Assembly (NCBI GenBank): GCA_037892935.1
Contig: JAYXKI010000009.1
Span: 868,001-932,000 of the forward strand
Source of the DNA: Phlebopus portentosus
Lineage: Eukaryota; Basidiomycota; Agaricomycetes; Boletales; Boletinellaceae
DNA: 64,000 nt
Direction: 5' to 3'
The translations under genes were made by a program, and so were the position numbers. Below, piece after piece: positions 35,977-47,420 of this stretch. The notes beneath the pieces are model-generated. The model was given only the letters and a program-made list of their open reading frames with translations. It ran no database searches and was not told the DNA's origin. Position 1 is the stretch's first letter. Every line of letters begins with the position of its first letter.

Positions 35977-36208
35977 TTCTACAATTTAACTCCTGGATGT
36001 TGGAAGTGAAGGTATCCGTTGGAAAGCTAAGAAAAGCTGTGCCAACTCGCGCCCATCAAACGGGATTTTATTCAAGTCACTCGCATCAAAGCGCATGAAC
36101 TAGGCGGCGATGCGACATCACTAGCCCTCCTCGTTCTCCCCGTCCCCCTCCCGTCCTCGTCCTCGTCCTCCTCATCTTCGTCTTTCCTTCACCACCATTG
36201 AGCGGAGC
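35977..36208. promoter_or_regulatory. Divergent promoter with CT-rich tract
   Basis: Short spacer between DUS4 (minus) and the single-pass membrane protein (plus). 36122-36195 is a nearly pure C/T tract on the plus strand (CCTCGTCCTCGTCCTCCTC-like), typical of fungal core promoters and leaders. No TATA box was seen. Confidence 0.45.
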
Positions 36209-36886
36209 ATGTCGAACAACACGAGCTATGACAAGGCGCTCTTGGACGAAGCGCCCGAAGTGACCCCGCAGCAACGACAGGTGCGTGGATCTGCTTAATT
36301 GTTGATGTGCTAGCAGATATTTACTTATCTTCTGATCTTCTCGTGATGTTTGTAGAGATTTTACGATGCGGACCTTCTCAACGACGATAGACAGCGCGAC
36401 GGTTTACCCGCCGGGGCAGCCGCGCCGATAGCAGCGCGCTCAAATACAGACCTCGAGGCTGGCGTCGTGCATGGCAAGCGGTCAAAAGAATACGCGCAGC
36501 TCCCTCTTTCCTCCACCGCCATCCGATCCTCAACGAAAACCCCATGGTACAAAACGCGCAAGGGGATCATCGGGCTCGTCATACTCGCCATCGTCATCAT
36601 CGGCGCGGTCGTAGGCGGTGCAGTCGGCGGGACGGTCGGGAACGACGACGACAATAATAGTGATTTTTCTATATCGACGGTACCGCCTATCTCGTCGAGT
36701 ACCGAACAAGGATCTGGGACGGCGCCTATCGCTTCACCTTCGCCTACGCCGACGACTACGACACAAGAAGCTCCTGTCGGTTCTGGGACGACTTCACCTG
36801 AGGCGACTCCTACACCTGATCCAGGACAGCAGGGCGCGTCTGATGCCGTAGCCGTGGCGGCGGACGACGCGCAAACCGCTGTATAG
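36209..36886 (+). CDS. Single-pass membrane protein with Ser/Thr/Pro-rich tail
   Basis: Two exons, 36209-36280 and 36356-36886, give 201 codons (200 aa). Residues 1-90 are hydrophilic (DEAPEVTPQQRQ, TDLEAGVVHGKRSK). A single membrane segment spans about 94-116 (IIGLVILAIVIIGAVVGG), preceded by WYKTRKG. The remaining 80 residues are acidic then rich in Ser, Thr, Pro and Gly. With no signal peptide and positive residues before the segment, a type II or type III topology with an O-glycosylated outer tail is plausible. Proteins of this design are common in basidiomycetes. I recognise no family and no function. Confidence 0.75.
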
Positions 36887-37350
36887 GCTTAGGCTCAGAA
36901 CGGGGATCTCGGACGTTGGCTTGTAGTCTGTATGCGCATCATGCTCGCGTTTATGTCCATGTGGAGGGAGTTGTTATTGGAATTCGGACAAATGACAAAT
37001 GATATCTTTCACAATCTACTTAGTATTTACAAAGTAATTTCTACTTATTTTCTTTTTGTATGCTCGCTTGGATTCAAGCTGGAATATGTAATCTTCTGTA
37101 CGGGGCAATGGATTTCTGTACCTTCGTAAGCGCGGATAATTGAAAATCGAAATCGAGATATCAGTCTTGATATTGTACAGTACACGAGTATCTATCGTCC
37201 GAGGAGCGATAACAAAGAATTTTCGTCAAGAGAAGTGATTCTTTACTTTCGACCGTTCCGTCCATTCCATTCGTCATTCTTACATAGTCGTAATCCAGAT
37301 AACAAATCTCATTTTCATCAAGCATCGAATCGCATCCAAACTCTTCAAAT
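36887..37350. other. Intergenic, tail-to-tail
   Basis: 3' regions of the membrane protein gene (plus) and the disordered protein gene (minus). No gene was recognised. Confidence 0.5.
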
Positions 37351-39538
37351 CTACGAATCGCCGGGATTCGTATCCCTCCGCCCACGAAATGAACCAGGTG
37401 TTCTCGGACTCGCAAGACTGAAGCGCCGGAACAGGACTGCTGCACCGGAATCAAGTTGAGCTCGAGGTCTTTTCTCTTCCTGAGTTTGCGATGTAGGTAG
37501 ACTCAGCTGAGGCGCAGTCGCCGCCTCGGGCTTCCCGGAGGATTTGGGCGCTTCCGTCGCCCACCGCTCAGCTGACTTAGGACTGGAGTTGGAGGCCCCA
37601 GCAAGGTGAGATAGTCTACGAATGAAGCTGAATCTTCCACTCGTTCGTCTCGTTTCCAGATGTCCTGGCTCTTGATTCTTTGTTTCCTTTAGAACAGCCA
37701 GTGGCCTTGAGCGGAAAGTCGTATGTTGGAAACCGAGTGGACGTACAGTGCTCGACCGTCCTCGTTTCATAAGAACATTTCTCTTCCTCGCGTTCCCCGA
37801 CATCGCAGTTGTATCCTTTTGAGGACGCTCGCTCTTCTCTAGCTCCTCCTTCGCTGAAGGTGCAGATCGTTGCGTGATAGGTCGAGTAGATTGCGATTGC
37901 GATTGCTTCCTACTAACAGATCCAAAGCCAAGAGCAGCACCACCAGCGTTGGAGACCCTCCGCCGCGTTGTGGTGACTAACCTTGCAAGGCTGAGAAGGG
38001 CGTTCGAGATGACTTTGCTTGCCCGTCACCAGTGGGGAAGTAAACCCGATGATTGTTTTACTGACATCGCGTTCATCCTCAATCGTCTCGTCAAGATTCT
38101 CTCTCCCTTCTCCGCCATCCGAATCTGGCGCAGAATAAATCACCACACCACCACCAAAATAATCATGGATATGATCACTATCCAGAAAATTAGGTGATAA
38201 GTACATTTCCGATGAGGTGCGAGAGTCTCGTACGAGACCAAATACCGAGCTATTACTCGCGTTCGCATTCGCGCGAGTAGACCTCTCGGACCCAGTATAG
38301 TCTTCCATGGCGACATTTGTATCGGTGAATTCTCTGGGGTGATGAGTATGAATATGATCATGGTCCGATGGGGTTTCTCTGTTGATGCTATTGCTTCCAT
38401 GTCGAGATTCAGAGCGGAAAAAGAACGAGAGGTCTCGTCCGTCGTCGTCGTTTTCAGACCCGCTATCGGCATCGTCATGGCCTTGGAGCGGGCGCACATA
38501 ATGCTTTTTGTGTCCGCATGTGCGTTTGGAGCCCGAGGCGAAGCCAAAGCTATGGATTGAACTATTCGAGGCGTCACGGCGGCTCTTTTCATCAATACCT
38601 GAGCTGGAAAATGTCGATGAGTGGCAGTCCGGAATGAATGAATCATCGAAGGTATGCCCGATATCTGCGAATCGTTCGTCTTTCTTCGGCGGCCATCTAT
38701 TATCCGTCAAAGCATCAGAATCGTCTTCCGAGGCCTTTGTATACACGCTCGTCGATTCAACTTCGCCAATATCGTCGACGCTCCTCCCAGATTTCAGAGA
38801 GTCAGGCTTCTCTTCCGCTTCACCTTCAAATGGAAGGCGCCACAATGACGGACTCTGGGGAGACCCTTGCACTTGATTGTGCAACCCAGCGAGATAACTC
38901 AGAACCGAAGAGCGTTCGCGAGTGGCGGAATCAGCGACCATCGTCTGAAGCCTCGAGAAGCTGAACGTCGGAATGACTCCTTGTTCCCGCTGTTGATGCC
39001 GTACTTCAGAACTTGACTTCTCCAACAGTTTCTGTGCCCGAGGGTCCAGAGGAGGAAACTGCGTCGCAGGAGGAAAATGTGGAGGGGCGAAAGAGGCGAA
39101 CAAACTCGATTGGTTCGGCGATGGCGCATAAAGCTGAGAACTGTGGGCGCTGGTGATCGCAGGTGATGGCGCCCGCCGAACATTGAGATTAGAGTTACTC
39201 GCTTCTTCCTCAGTGCTTTGTGTAGGTAGAGCGGCGGAATCACTGACGCGGACCCGAGAAGCAGTTGGAGTACGATCGACACTGATATTTGATTTAGAGT
39301 CAGCATCAGGCTCGTCATGTATTCCGCCAACCCGAACAATGACTTCGTCTTTGAGAGCGTCTTTCTCCCAGTGCGGGTATGTCTGCCTTTTGATCACCAT
39401 ATACGCATGTGGTGGTGTCGCGAAGATGAGAGGGAGTGAGGAAGAGCTATCATCAGTGTGGGAGTACCAATCTTCATAGAGTTCATCATACTGCTCGTTG
39501 CCCCCCTCCAATTCGACAGAACTACGAGTAGAGGACAT
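37351..39538 (-). CDS. Large disordered protein of unknown function
   Basis: Two exons, 39538-38062 and 38012-37351, joined across a 49-base intron, total 2139 nt (712 aa) in frame. The first in-frame ATG is at 39538 (MSSTRSS). Residues ~10-60 hold an acidic stretch (EQYDELYEDWYSHTDD) and a hydrophobic block (LPLIFATPPHAYMVIKRQTYPHW) that looks folded. The middle (~60-490) is Ser/Asp/His-rich with many SSS and DD runs. The C-terminal ~200 residues are strongly basic (ISNALLSLARLVTTTRRRVS, NARKRNVLMKRGRS, GRFSFIRRLSHLAG). No signal peptide or membrane helix is obvious. No known domain was recognised. The charge asymmetry suggests a scaffold or membrane/nucleic-acid-associated protein, but this is inference. 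Confidence 0.75.
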
Positions 39539-40222
39539 TGTAGGCCCAGCGGTAAAGCCCAATGGACGTTGGAATACTTCCTAATACCCGTCACGGCCCA
39601 GAAGGGAGTCATATAAGCTTGCTTTGCACATCTGTGACGTATCCGAATTGCAGCTTCTTACCTTCAAAATGCAAATGTACAAAATTTGCAAAGTTCCCGG
39701 TGTTTGACAGAATGGCAGGCGGGAAGGAGGTAAGAGGGTGAAATAGACAGACAGGGTATTGCGAGCGTCTCGGGAAGCGAGAGTCAGCTGGAATTGATAT
39801 AGGCGCTCGAGAGAACGCATTGACCGAGTAGCTAGTCGTCCAAGCCACGAAGATGACTATGTGGCCCAGTACCTTTGACCTAAGCATGACCTCTGGCGGG
39901 CCTCACCATCCGTACGCGTAGGCCGTGGCGTGCCTTCATCGACTCAAGATGGTTGATTCTAAGAGCACAAGGTATAGAGTTGTGTGACAAGGGCTGTTTG
40001 CCATCGTGTCAAAGAACAAAGCGAATCCTTCTAAGACTCCAAACTCGTGGCGTTAGTTTGACTATACTTTGAAAGCCCCAATCAAGCATGGTTAATCGAT
40101 GCGAAAAGAATAAAAGCTGAGACAACTTTGACTATACGACTTATTTCAGATCGAGGCTGGCAGTCGCAGGTCAAGATGGAACGGGAAGTAGAACTGGCCC
40201 GGGCCATGCATCAAAAATTTTA

Positions 40223-40234
40223 GATCACGTGATC
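40223..40234. promoter_or_regulatory. CACGTG palindrome (E-box/G-box-like)
   Basis: GATCACGTGATC is a perfect 12-base palindrome with a CACGTG core, the site bound by bHLH factors such as Pho4 or Cbf1 in yeasts. It lies between two divergent genes and just before the AT microsatellite. Occupancy is not testable from sequence. Confidence 0.35.
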
Positions 40235-40244
40235 AAAAGACCAC

Positions 40245-40283
40245 TTATTTTATTTTATTTTATTTTATTTTATTTATTATTTA
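40245..40283. repeat. TTTTA microsatellite
   Basis: Tandem TTTTA units followed by TTTA/TTA variants over about 39 bases. It lies in intergenic DNA. A similar run is at 15823-15856. Confidence 0.85.
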
Positions 40284-40660
40284 TCCCAAGTCAAAAGTTC
40301 ACAGACAGAGATACTAACAGAAATAGAAATGGCAGAAATAAGGTTGACGATTCAGGTGGCTTGGTAATAGAAGAACAAATTGTTCACCCGAAATACATAC
40401 TGATGTTCTTTCTGCTCTCGGTTCTAAAGATTGTTTCGTTCTGAGTATATCGACGGTGATCGGTCACCAGAGAATATCTCTCAAGATCTTCGTATCTTGT
40501 GCTGGGAGGCTGTCGTATAGCGGTATGAAATTTCCCATCTCCGCCACCGCAAAGAATAAACCGATGCCTATCTTTTATAACGATATCGTTCCCAGCTCGC
40601 TGACACGCCTTCAGTCGCCAGCCCTGACCTGACAACGTCTCTCCACATTAATATTCTGCG

Positions 40661-41860
40661 ATGCCGGAAGGCTTCTCTATACTAAATTTGTCAGCAAATG
40701 ACCATGAGAAGAGACCCGAATGGTCACGATCTGTGACGGTCACCTTTTTTTACGGCCAGCAATGGATGGGTAATACGATCGTATCGAACAGAGGCCTTTG
40801 GACTCTGCCACTTCAAGCCATTATCTTCATGCCAGTCAACAGCCCATCCGATGCTCGCAAGTAACGTCTTTCAAGTATAGAAATGAAGCTGCTTGGAGGC
40901 TGGCTAAAGGAGAGGGAGATACAGAGGAGTTCCCACTCCCTCAAGAAGAACTTCGCGCACTTCTGCGTCGTGAAGGGGTACAAAACCTCTCAGGTAAACA
41001 GGGTAATGACACATGGCTTTCTGGTATACCTGATGCTCTTTCAAGGTGCCGTATGGCATCAGAATTGCAGGAATCATATTAGAAGGCGGAAGGTGTTGAA
41101 GTGTCAGTGTAACTGAACAGCATTGGAAAATAGACAGTGAGTTTGATAGCATGTTTTCTTACGTGGAAAGAAGTTCTTCGGGCGGGGAACAGAGACCAGA
41201 ACGCTAGACAGTCATCGTTCGTTTTCTGCAAACCACTATTCAGGAACGCTGAGTAAGTCCTGTCATCTCTATCATGGGAACGACAGAGCACTCATGAATA
41301 GTACATATATTACAGAAGGTCTAACCGAACCCGAGGTTGGTGCTCCACTTGCCGTCTTGCAAGGAGGACCATTCACAGGAAACTCGCGAATCTTTTGCGA
41401 TAACGACCACACAATGGTCTGGAAAACGAGATACTTTATTGTCTTCGATATGATGCCGGTCTCCGTATTCGATCTTCGACGGTCCGATGAAGCAGTTGAG
41501 CTGAGCTTAGAGCTCAGAGACAGATTGACATTGCTCCCGTGCACGATATGTGCTTATGAAATCCGGAATTGTCGCGGGTCATTTAACCCTGGGGCACTTC
41601 TCTTTCTGTCCCCTTCATACAGAATATTAGATTTTCACTTCACCTTTCAGAGTCTTACGGTAATCCACGAGCTACAAGTGGTTGATGACTTTACGAATAA
41701 CTTTAGATATCATTTTCTGCAAAAGTACTCAGACCCTCTTGCTGCGGGAAATCCTCGCGACTTCGGGTGCATTGTGAACAAAACATCGCGCACAAAAATT
41801 GCGGCCTTCTACATCATCACCCTGAGAGCAGTTCACTATGAAGGTCACGACGATCATTAG
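40661..41860 (+). CDS. Hypothetical gene, structure uncertain
   Basis: Several open stretches look protein-like but the model is unresolved. A start at 40661 (MPEGFSILNLSANDHEKRPEW) can be joined, by removing 40739-40791 (GTCACC...ACAG, 53 bases), to a charged segment (YRNEAAWRLAKGEGDTEEF, then LPQEELRALLRREG). The longest exon-like frame, 41294-41860, encodes about 189 residues with hydrophobic and mixed character (TEPEVGAPLAVLQGGPFTGN...), ending at 41860. Codon use and absence of low complexity favour coding, yet I recognise no family. It may be a lineage-specific gene or a decaying one. Confidence 0.35.
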
Positions 41861-41876
41861 TACCTAGAAACACAGT

Positions 41877-41902
41877 ACAGAAGAACAGAAGAACAGAAGA
41901 AC
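41877..41902. repeat. AAGAACAG tandem repeat (three units)
   Basis: Three tandem copies of an 8-base AAGAACAG unit, the last incomplete, just downstream of the hypothetical gene. Confidence 0.7.
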
Positions 41903-42439
41903 CTGTGGCTAAGAATACAGAAAACCTGTGAATAGGAATGAATATTTGGTTTTTCGAAAATTCTTGCTCAATAACGTAATTCGAGACAAAATTTTCTATA
42001 AGGATCTTGACTCTTGGTATCAGATGATGATATCCATAAGGAGAAAGCTGTGTCAACGGCTTACAAATCTCGAAAAATGATATTCTTATCCAGGTTTATG
42101 CTGTATTCTTATTTAGAGTTTCATCGTATTGTTTCAAAATAGCTACCGAAAACATGAACTGGGTGGGATTTCTTGCTCCGGCATATCGTTGTAGTTGTGA
42201 GCACTGTCGAAGGAATAAGTAAAGCTGAAGACTTGCGACACTCTGACAGCGCTAACGCAGCGCAAATCCTTTCCTTATTGGGCGCGACTTTAGGCGGCAA
42301 CTTAACAAGTAAGTGAGCGGTAGGCGCGCCTCGGCGGTGCTGCTAGATCAGGGCGGGGGATGCTGTCTCTCTCTCTTCTACCGCATCCACGAGCGAGACG
42401 ATAGGTGAAGGTCCTTCGAGAGGTACATTCAGAATAGCA
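41903..42439. other. Intergenic, promoter of Hsp70-like gene
   Basis: No gene was recognised. No TATA box or clear heat-shock element (inverted nGAAn repeats) was found just upstream of the Hsp70-like start. Confidence 0.4.
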
Positions 42440-45400
42440 ATGGGCTGTTGCGGGGAACCGTTGAACAAGTACGACGATAAACAGAATCTCAACGCGCCGA
42501 ATAATGTATATCCGACAAATCAGCAACCATCGCCTCATCCTGGCGCTCTTTATCACGAAAAACAGCAGTTTCGACCACCTAGCATACCTTCACCTCCTCC
42601 AGCTCAACAATTTGGAGGTCAAATCGCGGTGAACGGATCAGGATTCCTACAACAACCATGGCAGCAGCAGATTCCTCCTAGTTCTTCTCCGCCTCTACCG
42701 TCTTCTTCTGGTGCTTTCAACCCATATCAACTATCTACTTCCCCATCTCCACCTCCTGCATCTGCGCAGTTTTCAGGTACAACGTTGAATGGTATGGCTC
42801 AGACTGGCTCATTCCAAGCCGGATCTCGATATTCGTCGGCCATGATGATGACTTCTAGGGTTGAAGGAAGTGTGAAGTCGTCGAACGCGGGGCCTGCAAT
42901 AGACGAAGGAAAGATGTCGGTGTCAATTGATTTCGGTGCGCAGATCCTATCTTCGGACATTTTGTTTCTACTGACATTGTCTTTCCATGATCTTCAAGGT
43001 ACCACATTCTCTGGTGTGGTAAATATTCTTTTGCGACATAAATATTCTTCATATGCTAAAATTAGAGAACAGGCATATGGTTCTTCCCGAATAGAACAGG
43101 GTAAAGTACAGCAAATTCTTCGCTGGCCTGGTTCTTTCGAAACATTCCGCAAAATACCCACATGTTTGTTGTACGATGAAAGTGGGCGCGTCCTTGCGTG
43201 GGGATTGGAGGCTAAGAATGCCAGTCCTATGCCAGGTACTGTGCGATGCGAATGGTGAGTGCATGTTGCGACTCGTACGTAACGCGGAGCTCAAAACACT
43301 CTTAGGTTCAAGCTCTTCCTTGAACCGCGTGCTTTGCGGGAAGGTCATATTGACCCTCGTCTTCCAAGTCTCCCGGTATATCTGCCTTAATCAATTGGAA
43401 TCGAGTGTGCGCGATTTAACCGTATTTTTTAGCCCGGCAAGAAAGCTATTGATTTAATTATCGACTTTCTTTCGTGCATGTGGGAATATGCGAAAGAAGA
43501 GATAACTCGAACGATTGGTGCCGTCGCGGACTTGGGTATGAAGCTTCTATTTCATAACGTAGAACTACTTGCCGTCTGACAATCGGATTCTGTCTTATCT
43601 AGACTCTGCCGATGTATGGCTGACTGTTCCTGCTGCATGGGACGCCAAGGGCTGTGAGCTTATGCGGGAGGCGGCCCTCTCGGCAGGGCTAGTGCAGCAA
43701 TTCTCAGCAACAGACAGGAATTGGGAAGACAGGCTGCATATTATCACGTATGTGATGCTCTAAATTTGTGATGTCTTACTAACTTCTAATTTCTATTTAG
43801 TGAACCCGAAGCGGCTGCTGTTCATTGTGCCCACCTGACAAACCTTCACCGCCTCAAACCGAGCCAGAACTTCATGATCTGTGATGCCGGCGGTGGAACT
43901 GTCGTACGTGCCAAATTTGCCATAACTCTGAATTATATTTGTGTTCCTGCTTACACTCAGGGCTTCATGCCGATAGGATTTAGCAGTATACAAAATTATT
44001 GGTGAACTAGCGAACCTTGAAATCGCGGAGGTCTGCGCTCGCTCAGGTGCTAATTGCGGGTCGCTATTTTTGGACTTGCGATTCCGCGAGCTTGTGAGAA
44101 CATTGCTTGCCGACCATCCTGCCCATTTGGATCCTGCGTCACTGGCTTATTTCATGCACGCGTTCAGTGAGACGGACAAAATGTCATACATGGGTGAGAG
44201 CGACGACAGTGAGTGACATTCCCCTCAGAATGGATGGCAATTTACTCATAACCATTTGGTCCCGATTTGTTCGCATTGCTCAATTTAGACAATATGTTCC
44301 ATTTCACCTGTTTTAACGTAGATGACCCCGATGACCCAAGTGTCGGTCTTGTAAATGGAGAGCTCGCCATCCCAGGGAATCTTCTCCGAAGAGAGGTCTT
44401 TGATCCTGTTGTTGAACAGGTGTGCAATCACTTGCGCTTATCGATACTGTATTGTACATTAATGTGATCCAGGTGCTTGACCTCTTGGAAGAGCAATTGC
44501 GTCGTGTGGACCAGCGTATGGATGCTCTGTTGCTCGTGGGAGGTTTTTCTGGAAGTGAATATCTTTTCAAGCGCGTAGAGGTAAGATTTCATTGCTAATG
44601 CCAATGCCGAACTACTCCACCGACACTATTTTAAACACAATCCTGTTCTCGGATTCAATTGATTGACGGCGTCTTTACCTATTTATAGACTCAGTTTAGC
44701 TCTCGAATAAAAGTAATCGCTCGGCCATCGGATGCCGACACTGCGACTTGTCGAGGGGCTGCGCAATATGGGTTAGCACGAAGGCCGCTAGTCTCTAGCG
44801 TCATTGCTCCGCGGTCGTATATCATGAAGGTAAGTTGATCAGTATTCTCGACTTCGGATAGCTCTCAAACGCATGGTCCTTTCGCATACCGTGCTTCCAC
44901 CCTCGCACTCTGCGATCCGTGGTTTTCGGCGCACTGTTGTCATAAACTGTTATATACGCCATGTCTCAACAGGTCAAGCTTCCAGCGGAGCCGGAAGATT
45001 GGCAGAAACGTCCTGCGTACATAAAAGTTAATAATGCTGGTGTCAATATTTGCGAGAACAGGTACGCAGCTGATTTACCTCACCCTGAGAATAATGCTAA
45101 ACCTGCTTGTCCGCGCACTTGTACATAAATATTACGTTTTGGGAACTTTCTCTAGGCTGCAGTACCTCGTTACCAAGGGCGCGATTCTTCGCAAAGGGTA
45201 AGAAAGCCATGCTGTCTCGCTTCTATTACTCTGTTCCGCAGGATACTGAGACCGTTTTCTCACAGGCAACGCGTGCAGACGAAGTTCTGGTAAGTAGAGG
45301 CTATAATTCACTGTGGTCGTTTTCCCCCGAATGATGGGAATCTTAATTATTGGATCTAACTGCTCCGTCTTCTGCATGCCTTTCTGCAGCAAATTCTCGC

Positions 45401-45993
45401 AAAATGCACAAGGTGGGTTGAGTATCCCATGTAGTCTCGACTTCGCCCCGAGACAGAAATATCTTCTAACGCTTGTTTACCTGCTTGCCCTCTCAATGCG
45501 ATCGTTTTGCCTTCCTGATCATCGATCAACTCCTCTAAACGTTAATTTTTACGACCGTCATTCCACGTGGCGAAGATCGACTCTTTGTTGCTATTTTATA
45601 TACATCCGATTCGGACAAAATAATGAGGTATACTGACGAGGTGCGTGATGGGAAAAGTTCCCTTCGTTCTATTTCTGATCGATATCAGGGAGAAACCGTG
45701 GAATTATGCAAATGGACCGTGGACCTAGGAAACTTGCCATCGTTTCAGCAGCAAGCCGCCATGATGCAGAGCGGCTTCTATACTGGTACGTGTTTTCGTG
45801 ATCCCGACTCCGTACGAAGCAGACGGACTAAATTTTTCGACCATGCTTTCGGTACATTATGTCTCATTGTTTCTGACAATTATTCCGAATAGAATTCGAG
45901 CTCGGCTTAGAACTCGACAGTGCGGAGGTCCGAGGCATTCTCATTCATGAGGGCGACGAATGTGGACGAGTTGTATTTGATTTTCTCAACTAA
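42440..45993 (+). CDS. HSPA12-like Hsp70 family protein with N-terminal acylation motif
   Basis: Eighteen exons: 42440-42935, 42999-43018, 43073-43254, 43306-43375, 43433-43535, 43603-43747, 43801-43903, 43977-44208, 44289-44419, 44473-44580, 44689-44829, 44973-45061, 45156-45197, 45242-45289, 45390-45412, 45576-45640, 45689-45785 and 45893-45993. They total 2196 nt (731 aa) with every phase matching. Residues 1-160 form a Pro/Gln/Ser-rich extension starting MGCCGEPL, a myristoylation/palmitoylation-type N-terminus. The actin-like ATPase follows: SIDFGTTFSG (~162-171), LTVPAAWD, the DAGGGTVDLAVY loop (~367-378) and VGGFSGSEYL (~515). The C-terminal part lacks the usual Hsp70 EEVD end. HSPA12-type proteins are greatly expanded in agaricomycetes; roles are poorly known. 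The short 44-base intron at 45198-45241 keeps the frame. Confidence 0.88.
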
Positions 45994-47420
45994 CGTATTT
46001 GAAGGCCTGTTATGGTATTCGAATTGTACCGCCTACACTTCGAGATATTTAGTGCAAATTCACTATGCGAATATTTGGACTATCTTAGCTCGGATGAACT
46101 ATTTGTTGCTTTAGATTCTTTCGTTCCATTAGGCTTTTCATCCTTCCTGTTTTCTCCTTTTGTTGAGTTGTAGTAAGGATGAGAAATATACTTTCTTATA
46201 AGGAATCCCGTGTGGGAAATGTAGCGGCCACGTTCCGAACCTGAGATGTTATCGGGTGTCGTTCGAGCTGAACCTGTCACTGCTGCTCGCTTGATTTACT
46301 GAACTAGGTTGCGCATTTCTTGTGGCATCAATGGTCCTTTTGTTGGTTAGAATGGACATAAGCCAAGAATGTTATGGAGTCGGCAGATGCCGTGCAATAC
46401 TCTGATGAAATCAGAAGGAAATTTTCAGGTTCACCCACTTGCAAGTGGCATCACTATCTGTGCCTACTTCAGCCGTTGCCATACCATTATAATGGATACG
46501 ATAAACGTGATGATAGAAGACTGTGTATGGTCCGAATAAACCGATTTCTGAGGGCCGATAGTGCTTGCGAGAAAGTTGTCGCCGTTCAGTACGGTTAGAC
46601 GGACGTTTCCGAGCCTTGAGGGGCTCAGGAATTCGCATGGATCCTTCGTATTCATATGCAATGGTCCCTTATCTCCTTCATTCCAGGGATCAAACTCGAG
46701 TTGACGGATGTCTGCGAGAATGTGGAAGACTCCGTCGCGGAGACACCACCAATGTAATAAACAAGGTTCTCGAAGCTTCACGCTTTCGCCACCCCCATCG
46801 CAGTCTTTATGATACAAACGAAACGACTCGGCTATGTGATGCCATAGTCACGATACATCTATCGGGCTAACTATTTGCGATACGAGACCAGAGAAATCAG
46901 AGAAGGCTACCTTTCTGCCCGAGGCTTTGCCACATGCTGGAGAAAAAGTCGTATCTTCGATAGATATAGGGCCCTTTCTATACAGTATTCGTAAGTTCAT
47001 GACGAGATTAGGACATAATTCACGCTATTGGTGTCGGACCAGGGCAATGACTACTGGCAACGATCGACGACGGCATGGTGGCTGAGCCGCGTGTGCTTAG
47101 CCATCCAAAGAGAAAAGAAAATCAATTCATTTCCAGGTTCGTTGCTTCGGACTCTCTCTTGCCTCGATCGGTAGCTTTAATGATCACCTCATCTTCTCTC
47201 ATCTTCCAATGTCTCACAGAGGGATTCCTGCTCCCGGATTGCGGCGGGCGGATTCAGAGGAGCTCGAATCGTTCTCTGGCTGTGCGGAGTCTCGGAAGAA
47301 ACGGTAGATCCCGAGAATGCTTGGGGGTCCTGACTGACCACCCACCTTGTCCGGTTCAAAATTTATACTTAAATCCCTCGCTCGAAATCCCATGTATCTT
47401 CAAAATTCGCCCTCCTCACC
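45994..47420. other. Intergenic region, possible unresolved minus-strand ORF
   Basis: A minus-strand frame at 46464-46817 contains a protein-like stretch (LLHWWCLRDGVFHILADI..., VRLTVLNGDNFLASTI) but has no convincing start, splice partners or family match, so no gene is called. The right end is the promoter of ALO1. Confidence 0.35.

Larger units (their letters stand above)
39539..40660. other. Intergenic, divergent region
   Basis: Between the disordered protein gene (minus) and a weak hypothetical gene (plus). It contains a 12-base perfect palindrome around CACGTG (40223-40234) and an AT-rich microsatellite (40245-40283). An open frame at 39609-39887 (minus) has a signal-like start but overlaps the 5' leader and is not called. 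Confidence 0.5.

Noticed and set aside
38339..38964. Plus-strand frames of 70-120 codons
   Set aside because: They are antisense shadows of the 712-aa gene, whose two exons sum to whole codons.
39609..39887. Minus-strand frame with a signal-peptide-like start
   Set aside because: It lies in the leader of the 712-aa gene, has no conserved features and no splice partner.
45198..45241. A frameshift in the Hsp70-like gene (LRKG then stop)
   Set aside because: A 44-base GTAAGA...CCGCAG intron restores the frame and the family motif (RVQTKF...KFSQ), and the whole gene then sums to 732 codons.
46464..46817. A possible C2-like or ligase-like protein on the minus strand
   Set aside because: The resemblance rests on a few residues; no start, no splice-consistent neighbours and no firm motif were found.
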